This document shows positions 26,291 to 32,470 of a DNA stretch of 64,000 bases, one piece after another. The notes under the pieces were generated by a model, which did no database searches, was not told where the DNA came from, and saw nothing but the letters and a program-made list of their open reading frames with translations. Position numbers and translations under genes: made by a program. Source of the stretch: DAOTWA01 sp963702935 (GTDB lineage: Bacteria; Chloroflexota; Anaerolineae; Anaerolineales; Anaerolineaceae); NCBI GenBank assembly GCA_963702935.1, contig OY969772.1:2604001-2668000 (forward strand). The letters are read 5' to 3'. Position 1 is the first letter of the stretch, and every line of letters starts with the position of its first letter.

Positions 26291-26361
26291 CCCCCGAATG
26301 GGGGAAAGTCCCCCGAATGGGGGAAAGTCCCCCGAACGGGGGAAAGTCCCCCGAATGGGGG
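26291..26361. repeat. Four tandem copies of a 19-bp self-complementary unit
   Basis: The unit CCCCCGAATGGGGGAAAGT is repeated at 26291-26309, 26310-26328, 26329-26347 (with GAAC in place of GAAT) and, as CCCCCGAATGGGGG without its tail, at 26348-26361. Each unit can fold as a CCCCC/GGGGG hairpin with a 4-nt loop. It lies between the response regulator stop and a strong terminator. Confidence 0.85.
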
Positions 26362-26388
26362 ATGGAAAGATGCTCAGCCTCCCCCAAC

Positions 26389-26428
26389 CCAATGAGAGGA
26401 ACGATCCAAAGATCGCTCCTCTCATTGG
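26389..26428 (+). terminator. Strong intrinsic terminator after the two-component pair
   Basis: CCAATGAGAGGA (26389-26400) pairs with TCCTCTCATTGG (26417-26428), with an inner GATC/GATC extension, followed by ATTTTAAT. It follows the 19-bp tandem hairpins. Confidence 0.85.
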
Positions 26429-26513
26429 ATTTTAATCCCTCGGTTCGGCGTTAACACGCGCGAACCGATATGCTATGCTGTACCTTGTACTTCCCGCACG
26501 TACAGAGGCCAGG

Positions 26514-26859
26514 ATGATGAAACGCATCTTCATTTGCTCCCCCCGATCCATGTTCAGCCAGGGCCTCGAGAAATTGCTGGACGAAGAACCGGGCATAGAA
26601 GTAGTCGGCTGGGAGAGCCGTCCAGAAGAGGCCATTCGCTGCATTAAGGAAGTGCAGCCGGACGTGGTGCTCTTCGTAACGAGCGTTCAGGCGCGTCCAA
26701 CCGGGCTGGATGGGCAATGCCTCATGCGAGAGGGCATCAAGACTTCTCATCATTGAGATGAGCCTGGAAGATGAGATCATGTGCGTCTACTGCGGGGAGC
26801 AGCGGGCCGTCAAGGAGGTTGGGGATTTAGTGAGGGTCATCGAGCAACCCCTCACCTGA
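26514..26859 (+). CDS. Stand-alone degenerate receiver (pseudo-response-regulator) protein, one-base frameshift near 26744
   Basis: About 114 residues from ATG at 26514. It has the receiver pattern (KRIFICSPRSMFSQGLEKLL ... IEVVGWESRPEEAIRCIKEV) but the phospho-acceptor Asp is missing: the strand reads QPDVVLFVTS where receivers have VVLMD, and the acidic pair near the N-terminus is replaced by CS. After a surplus T near 26743-26745 the frame continues as LIIEMSLEDEIMCVYCGEQR to TGA at 26857-26859; the span is a multiple of three plus one. No DNA-binding domain. It lies just upstream of the multihaem cytochrome gene. Confidence 0.7.
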
Positions 26860-26960
26860 TCTTCCAGAGCCTCGCGTATTGAAACCACGAGATGCGTGTC
26901 TTTATCCGCTTATCGGAGGAGACACGTTTCTCTCCTTCACACTTTATCAGGAAGATGTCC

Positions 26961-27599
26961 ATGTTCAAACGCAAACCAAAAGCTCAGCAAGAAGGAAAAG
27001 GTCAAGAAGGAGGAGAGCCTGAAAGCCGGCCGGCGCCTAAAAAGCCCAACTGGCTGAAGATCAGCATCTACGCCAACGTGGCCGTGCTGGTGATCGTGGT
27101 CATCGTAGCCGCCGGGGGAGTCGTCATCCACCAGTCCGACACCAACCCCTCCTTCTGCGCGACCTGCCACATCATGCAGACCAACGTGACCTCTTACCTG
27201 ACCAGCTCCAACCTGGATCACGTGCACGAACAGGCCGGGGTGCAGTGCAAGGACTGCCACGACTATCCCCTCTCAGCCGAGATCAGCAGCGGATTCAATT
27301 ACCTGATCGGCAACTACACCGTAGATGCGAACGGCGCTTTAGTGCAGCGCAAATTCGACGACGCCATGTGCACCCAGTGCCACATCAGCGAGGAGCACGT
27401 GGCCCAGTTGACGGACTTCCTGTACCGCAACCCGCACGACAGCCACAACGGCTATCTGCCGTGCAGCACCTGCCACGTCTCGCACGGCGAGCAGATCGAT
27501 TATTGCGCGCAATGCCACGACAACGGCGGGCAGCGCATGATCGGTGAGGAGATTACTCCGCGGGGGACGATCGGCGGATCTGCGTCGTCCTCCCAGTAA
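26961..27599 (+). CDS. Membrane-anchored five-haem cytochrome c (NapC/NrfH-like)
   Basis: About 212 residues from ATG at 26961 (MFKRKPKAQQ) behind AGGA; 26955 is an alternative. A basic N-terminus and one anchor helix (ISIYANVAVLVIVVIVAAGG) precede five CXXCH motifs: CATCH, CKDCH, CTQCH, CSTCH, CAQCH. The first, CATCH-IM, resembles the NapC/NirT/NrfH family, whose members oxidise membrane quinol and pass electrons to periplasmic reductases. Those have four haems in the standard form; five here is less usual. No reductase gene is adjacent. The Ser-rich end suggests the C-terminus is free. Confidence 0.85.
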   Translation: MFKRKPKAQQEGKGQEGGEPESRPAPKKPNWLKISIYANVAVLVIVVIVAAGGVVIHQSDTNPSFCATCHIMQTNVTSYLTSSNLDHVHEQAGVQCKDCHDYPLSAEISSGFNYLIGNYTVDANGALVQRKFDDAMCTQCHISEEHVAQLTDFLYRNPHDSHNGYLPCSTCHVSHGEQIDYCAQCHDNGGQRMIGEEITPRGTIGGSASSSQ

Positions 27600-27641
27600 G
27601 GCAGCGGTTAGATAGGGGATAACCATCTGCCGTTAAGCGTG

Positions 27642-27673
27642 AAGCGCCGGCTCCTACGAAGGAGCCGGCGCTT
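27642..27673. terminator. Bidirectional hairpin terminator between convergent genes
   Basis: AAGCGCCGGCTCCT (27642-27655) and AGGAGCCGGCGCTT (27660-27673) form a perfect 14-bp stem with an ACGA loop between the cytochrome gene and the convergent zinc-ribbon gene. T-runs are short on both sides. Confidence 0.75.
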
Positions 27674-27691
27674 TGCTTCATCCTTCCGAAA

Positions 27692-28606
27692 TTAATTGCC
27701 TCGCAGACGGGTGCCGCACGCGCGGCAGAAGAGATCGCCGGGCACGGCGCGCTTTCCGCATTCGTGGCAATACAGGCTGTCGTCGCTGGCGGCCAGCAGC
27801 TCCCCGTTGACGCGTTTGGAGACGTGGCGCTTGCGCCCACCAGAAGATTCCTCCTGCCCCGCCCGGATGTACCAGAATACACCGCCGGCCACCAGGAGCA
27901 CGCCCAGTCCGCCAAAGATCCAGGGGAGCACGTCTTTGGGGGTGGGGCTGCGCCCAACCGTGTTATCGCTGATGGGCGTGCTGGGCACGACTTGCAGCGC
28001 TTCGACGCTGAGCTTATCGTTGTCCTTCTGGTAACTGAGCTTGACGTTGAACGTCTGCCCGGCCTGGATGGCGCCCTCGATGCCCGTGTAGTACACCACC
28101 CCACCGTCGCCAGACAAGCCCGTGCCCAGGGAAGGGGAGATTTGCATGCCCGTCGCGCCGATGGGCTGCTGAACCTGGATCGTCAGGGCGGCGATGGCGT
28201 AATCGCCCGGCCATCGGTAGGTGTAGCTGCGCGTAGAACCATTACGGGTCAATTGGGGATCGTAATACTCGAATTGGATCTCCTGCCCTGGGGTGGTAAA
28301 GCTGATGACTGCCTGGTCGCCCTGCACGGTGCGGGAATGCGCCAGGTTGTAAAGCTGGCCGTCTGTTTCCCGCACGGCCAGGTTATAAGGATCGCCGGCC
28401 GACGCCGGAATGTGCAGGGAAACATTCGCGGGCAGGGTGGTTCCCGGGGCCAGGAAGAGGTGGTAAATGACCAGCATGGAAGGCTTATCATACTCCGGCC
28501 ACAGGTCGAGCTCCATCTTGGAGAGGGTAACGGTATCCTGCGCCTGGGCCGCCGTGGGCCAGGCCAGCCCCAGGGCCAATATTAAGAGCAACAACCACTT
28601 CCGCAT
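27692..28606 (-). CDS. Secreted/membrane protein with C-terminal zinc ribbon
   Basis: 304 residues from ATG at 28606 with GAGGAAGG upstream. Signal peptide (KWLLLLILALGLAWPTAAQA), an extracytoplasmic beta-rich region of about 190 residues, a transmembrane helix (ILPWIFGGLGVLLVAGGVFWYI region), and a cytoplasmic double-CxxC zinc ribbon (CHECGKRAV, FCRACGTRL). It is the second membrane protein ending in a zinc ribbon near cytochrome genes in this window. Function unknown. Confidence 0.8.
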   Translation of the reverse strand: MRKWLLLLILALGLAWPTAAQAQDTVTLSKMELDLWPEYDKPSMLVIYHLFLAPGTTLPANVSLHIPASAGDPYNLAVRETDGQLYNLAHSRTVQGDQAVISFTTPGQEIQFEYYDPQLTRNGSTRSYTYRWPGDYAIAALTIQVQQPIGATGMQISPSLGTGLSGDGGVVYYTGIEGAIQAGQTFNVKLSYQKDNDKLSVEALQVVPSTPISDNTVGRSPTPKDVLPWIFGGLGVLLVAGGVFWYIRAGQEESSGGRKRHVSKRVNGELLAASDDSLYCHECGKRAVPGDLFCRACGTRLRGN

Positions 28607-29035
28607 ACCCTTCCTCCTCAAGATGTCCGCCAACGGCCACCCGTACGATCAACCTTTAGAATTTATCCTAAAAATCGTGAGCATGTCATTGCGAGGAGCG
28701 CCGCCCAGCGTATGCGACGAAGCAATCTCATTGCCAGCCTTGAGATTGCTTCACCCCGGGAAGAACACCGGGGTTCGCAATGACACAGGTAGGATAGGCT
28801 CTTAATAGATAGAAGGAACAGAACTTATCCTATCGTCTGGTAAATGTTATATTACCATGTCTGCTATCCGGGGAAAAGGATAACGAGGGTTGTATTTACC
28901 ATCTTTTAAGAAACATCTAATCTTAATTCATGTTACAATTTTAATCGTTCAAATTAGCAGCCTCTTCTCGAAGAGTGGGGCAGCTTTCTCCCGATCGTCG
29001 AGAAGAACCCATTAACAGTTCACAGGAGTGAGTGG
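28607..29035. other. Intergenic region upstream of the sdh operon
   Basis: 429 bp. It contains a 102-bp palindromic repeat (28684-28785, annotated separately) and an AT-rich stretch at 28800-28960 in which the sdh promoter should lie; no clear -35/-10 pair could be chosen. A GAAGAG/CTCTTC inverted motif occurs near 28962-28975. CAGGAGTGAG before 29036 is the sdhC ribosome-binding site. Confidence 0.45.
28684..28785. repeat. Dispersed palindromic repeat of the TGTCATTGCGA...TCGCAATGACA type
   Basis: Outer arms TGTCATTGCG (28684-28693) and CGCAATGACA (28776-28785), inner arms GAAGCAATCTCA (28720-28731) and TGAGATTGCTTC (28741-28752), and a further CCCCGG/CCGGGG hairpin. A 7-bp pair TATCCTA (28664-28670) / TAGGATA (28790-28796) lies outside. 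I recall this wording as a widespread intergenic repeat in many bacterial phyla; only one copy is in this window. Confidence 0.7.
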
Positions 29036-29455
29036 ATGTCAGCGATTAAAACTGCACTGACCGGATATACCCGCTACCGCGGGGAGGTGGGACATTGGAG
29101 TTTTTTATTGCACCGCATCACCGGCTTGGGAACCTTGCTCTTTCTCACTGTTCACATCCTCGATACGGCGACCGTCTATTTCTTCCCTAACCTTTATGCA
29201 GGCGCCATTGCTTTGTACCGTACCACGCCGGCCGGCCTGGGCGAGATCGTGCTGGTCTTCTGCGTGCTCTATCACGGTGTGAACGGCTTGCGCATAGCGA
29301 TCACAGACATGTACGTTTCTCGCGGGTGGAACATCCCCGCCGAGCGTAGCGTCGCGCGTTGGACGCTGATCGCCAGCCTGATCTTGTGGGCGCCGGCGGC
29401 GGTGCTGATGTTGCGCGCCATCCTGTTCTATAATTATCATCTGTTCGGCGGGTAG
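29036..29455 (+). CDS. sdhC: Succinate dehydrogenase cytochrome b556 subunit
   Basis: 139 residues with three transmembrane helices. The motif GHWSFLLHRITGLGTLLFLTVHILD contains the conserved Ser/Arg of the quinone site and candidate haem b histidines; the later VLYHGVNGLRIAITD segment is also conserved in the family. It anchors SdhAB in the cytoplasmic membrane. ATG at 29036 follows CAGGAGTGAG; first of four closely spaced genes sdhC-D-A-B. Confidence 0.92.
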   Translation: MSAIKTALTGYTRYRGEVGHWSFLLHRITGLGTLLFLTVHILDTATVYFFPNLYAGAIALYRTTPAGLGEIVLVFCVLYHGVNGLRIAITDMYVSRGWNIPAERSVARWTLIASLILWAPAAVLMLRAILFYNYHLFGG

Positions 29456-29464
29456 GAGGCAAGC

Positions 29465-29854
29465 ATGGCTACGAATACGGAAGTTACTCCCACCCCGCGC
29501 CGCGTGTCGGTTCCCGGCAACTTCGAGACTGTGGCCTGGAAATGGATGCGCTACAGCGCCATCCTGCTCATCCCGCTGGTGTGGATCCACGTCATGCTGC
29601 AAGACGTGTTGGTCGGCGTGCACCAGATCAACCTGGATTACGTGGCGTTGCGTTGGGCGAACCTGGGCTGGCGCGTCTACGACGTGCTCCTTTTGGGATT
29701 CGCCTTTGCCCACGGCATGAACGGACTGCGCCAGGTGCTGAATGATTATTTCCACACCGACGGGGCGCGCCGGGCCTTCTCCTGGCTGTTGCTCATTGCC
29801 TGGGCGCTCATTACCGGGATCGGCGGGGCGGCCATCATTGGCGGCGTCAGATAA
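29465..29854 (+). CDS. sdhD: Succinate dehydrogenase membrane anchor subunit
   Basis: 129 residues, three transmembrane helices (MRYSAILLIPLVWIHVML; RVYDVLLLGFAFAHGMNGL; WLLLIAWALITGIGGAAI). The AFAHGMNGLRQVLNDY motif matches SdhD-type anchors and mirrors the HGVNGLR motif of the preceding SdhC, as expected for related subunits. Nine bp after sdhC, with GGAGG before its ATG. Confidence 0.9.
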   Translation: MATNTEVTPTPRRVSVPGNFETVAWKWMRYSAILLIPLVWIHVMLQDVLVGVHQINLDYVALRWANLGWRVYDVLLLGFAFAHGMNGLRQVLNDYFHTDGARRAFSWLLLIAWALITGIGGAAIIGGVR

Positions 29855-29875
29855 TCCATTTACGGAGACTTTCTT

Positions 29876-31669
29876 ATGACCCAAGAGCATCAATTCGATG
29901 TCGTGATCGTCGGCGGGGGAGGAGCGGGTCTGATGGCTGCCCTGTACGCTTCACGCACTGTGAAGACCGCCGTGGTGAGCAAGCTGTATCCCATCCGTTC
30001 GCACACCGGAGCGGCCCAGGGCGGGATTGGAGCGGCCCTGGGAAACATCGAGGAAGACCACGCGGAGTGGCACACCTACGATACCGTCAAGGGCAGTGAT
30101 TACCTGGGCGACCAGGATGCCATCGAGTTTATGTGCGGAGAGGCCATCCAGGCCGTCTACGAGCTCGAGCACATGGGGCTGCCCTTCTCGCGCACACCCG
30201 ATGGGCGCATCAATCAGCGCCCCTTCGGCGGCCATACCAACAACGTGACCGGCAAGCCGGTGCGGCGCGCCTGCTACGCCGCCGATCGCACCGGGCACAT
30301 GATCTTGCAGACGCTCTACCAGCAATGCATCAAAAACGAGACTACCTTCTTCAATGAGTTCCAGGTGCTGGACTTCATCCTGGTAAACGGCCAGGCCGCC
30401 GGGGTGGTAGCGCTCGAATTGGCCACCGGCGAGCTGCACATCTTCCGGGCCAAGGCCGTCATCGTGGCCACCGGGGGGTTTGGGCGCATCTGGGAGATCA
30501 CCTCGAACGCTTACGCTTTCACCGGCGACGGGGTGGCCGTGGCCTTGCGCCGCGGCATTCCCATCCAGGACATGGAGTTCTTTCAGATCCACCCGACCGG
30601 GATTTACCGGCTCGGCATCTTGATCACCGAGGCCGTGCGCGGTGAAGGCGGGGTCTTGGTCAACAGCAAGGGCGAGCGCTTTATGGATCGCTACGCCCCG
30701 CACGTCAAGGACCTGGCCTCGCGTGACGTGGTCAGCCGGGCCATGTACCTGGAGATGCGCGACGGTCGCGGCATCGACGGCAAGCGCTTCCTGAATCTGG
30801 ACATTCGCCCCGAGACGGTCAATCATTACGCCGAGATCGACGGGCGCACGCGTCCGGATGGCTCGCCCTACCGGGTCACCGGCGAGGAGATCCTGCGCAA
30901 GATCCCCGATATCGTCGACTTTTGCAAGACTTACCTGGGGGTAGACCCCATCACCCAGCCGATGCCGGTGCAGCCCACGGCCCATTACGCCATGGGCGGC
31001 ATCCCCACCGACATGGTCGGGCGCGTGGTGATCGACGATAAACACACTGTTTTTCCCGGCCTGTACGCGGCCGGCGAATGCGCTTGCGTCTCGGTGCACG
31101 GCGCTAACCGCCTGGGGACGAACTCGCTGGTGGACATCCTCGTGTTTGGCAAGCACGCCGGCCTGGACGCGGCGCAATATGCCAAGGGGGCTTCCTTCCA
31201 GCCGGTCCCGGCGGACGCGACCGATTTCAGCCTGGCCCAGACCAACGGCTTGCTGAGCGAGACCGGTAAAGAGAATGTGACCGATATCTCCCGCGAGATG
31301 AAGTCTGTGATGTTCGAAAAGATGGGAGTTTTCCGCACCGAGGAAAGCATCCAGGAGGCCCTGGACAAAGTGCGCGAGCTGAAGGAACGCTTTAAGCACG
31401 TTACCATCAAGGACCACGGCAAGGTCTTCAATACCGAGCTGACGAACGCCTGGGAGCTGAGCAACCTGCTGGACCTGGCCGAGGTGACCACCGTCTCGGC
31501 GCTGGCGCGCAAGGAAAGCCGGGGCGCCCACGCTCGCGAAGACTACCCCAAGCGCGACGACCAGAACTGGCTGAAACATACGCTGGCATGGATGGAGGAT
31601 GGCAAGATCAGGCTGGGTTATAAACCCGTCGTGATTACGAAATATCAGCCCAAGGAACGTGTTTATTAA
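29876..31669 (+). CDS. sdhA: Succinate dehydrogenase flavoprotein subunit
   Basis: 597 residues. FAD dinucleotide fold VVIVGGGGAGLMAALYA at the N-terminus, the covalent-FAD histidine in RSHTGAAQGGIGAALGN, the active-site region FQIHPTGIY followed by LITEAVRGEGGVLVN, and the HGANRLGTNSLVDILVFG motif near the C-terminus. Oxidises succinate to fumarate in the cytoplasm-facing part of complex II. 21 bp after sdhD. Confidence 0.97.
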   Translation: MTQEHQFDVVIVGGGGAGLMAALYASRTVKTAVVSKLYPIRSHTGAAQGGIGAALGNIEEDHAEWHTYDTVKGSDYLGDQDAIEFMCGEAIQAVYELEHMGLPFSRTPDGRINQRPFGGHTNNVTGKPVRRACYAADRTGHMILQTLYQQCIKNETTFFNEFQVLDFILVNGQAAGVVALELATGELHIFRAKAVIVATGGFGRIWEITSNAYAFTGDGVAVALRRGIPIQDMEFFQIHPTGIYRLGILITEAVRGEGGVLVNSKGERFMDRYAPHVKDLASRDVVSRAMYLEMRDGRGIDGKRFLNLDIRPETVNHYAEIDGRTRPDGSPYRVTGEEILRKIPDIVDFCKTYLGVDPITQPMPVQPTAHYAMGGIPTDMVGRVVIDDKHTVFPGLYAAGECACVSVHGANRLGTNSLVDILVFGKHAGLDAAQYAKGASFQPVPADATDFSLAQTNGLLSETGKENVTDISREMKSVMFEKMGVFRTEESIQEALDKVRELKERFKHVTIKDHGKVFNTELTNAWELSNLLDLAEVTTVSALARKESRGAHAREDYPKRDDQNWLKHTLAWMEDGKIRLGYKPVVITKYQPKERVY

Positions 31670-31683
31670 TCGGGAGAGCTTCC

Positions 31684-32400
31684 ATGCAGATTACACTTAA
31701 AGTTTACCGTTTCGATCCGGAGAAAGACGAGAAGGGCCACTACGACAGCTTCAAATTGGAGGCCGAGCCTTCTGAGCGCGTGTTAGACTTATTGGAAAAT
31801 GTGAAGGGGTATCAGGATGGCTCTCTCACCTTCCGCCGCTCGTGCGCGCACGGTGTTTGCGGCTCGGATGCCATGCGCATCAACGGCCACAATTATCTGG
31901 CCTGTAAAGTGCTGGTGAGAGACCTGGATTTGCGCTCGGGCGAAATCACGGTCGAGCCGATCCTGGGCCTGCGGGTGATCAAGGATCTGATCGTTGACCT
32001 GGAGCCTTTCTTCGCGGCCTATCGTTCCGTGCAGCCTTACCTGGTCAACGACGAGCCGCAGCCCGAAGGGGGCAAGGAGCGCCTGCAAAGCCCGGCGCAG
32101 CGGGAGCGTTTTGACGACACCACCAAGTGTATCCTTTGCGCGGCCTGTACGACGGCCTGCCCGCCGTACTGGTCGAACAATCGCTACGTTGGCCCGGCCG
32201 CCATCGTGAATGCGCACCGCTTCATCTTCGACAGCCGTGACCGGGGCGCAGCGGAGCGCCTGAACATCCTCAACGACCGGGACGGGGTGTGGCGCTGCCG
32301 CACGGCCTTCAATTGCACCGAGGCCTGCCCGCGTGGCATCCTGATTACCAAAGCCATCGCTGAAGTCAAACACGCCCTTCAAACCGGTAGCCTGGAGTGA
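31684..32400 (+). CDS. sdhB: Succinate dehydrogenase iron-sulfur subunit
   Basis: 238 residues. The [2Fe-2S] site is SCAHGVCGSDAMRINGHNYLAC, with Asp in place of one Cys as in the E. coli protein; the [4Fe-4S] site is CILCAACTTACP and the [3Fe-4S] site follows with CRTAFNCTEACPRGI. It passes electrons from SdhA to quinone at SdhCD. ATG at 31684 after GGGAGAG; last gene of the sdh operon. Confidence 0.97.
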   Translation: MQITLKVYRFDPEKDEKGHYDSFKLEAEPSERVLDLLENVKGYQDGSLTFRRSCAHGVCGSDAMRINGHNYLACKVLVRDLDLRSGEITVEPILGLRVIKDLIVDLEPFFAAYRSVQPYLVNDEPQPEGGKERLQSPAQRERFDDTTKCILCAACTTACPPYWSNNRYVGPAAIVNAHRFIFDSRDRGAAERLNILNDRDGVWRCRTAFNCTEACPRGILITKAIAEVKHALQTGSLE

Positions 32401-32470
32401 GCCAGCAACTACTTCCCCTGGAATGGGTGAACGCCAATCATTCACTTCGGTCAGGAAAGGTAACGCGCGT

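Noticed and set aside
26291..26361. The 19-bp tandem array as a CRISPR array
   Set aside because: Units are directly adjacent with no spacers and are self-complementary throughout.
29951..31579. A 542-codon open frame antisense to sdhA
   Set aside because: Sequence has no domain sense and only mirrors the codon pattern of sdhA in GC-rich DNA.
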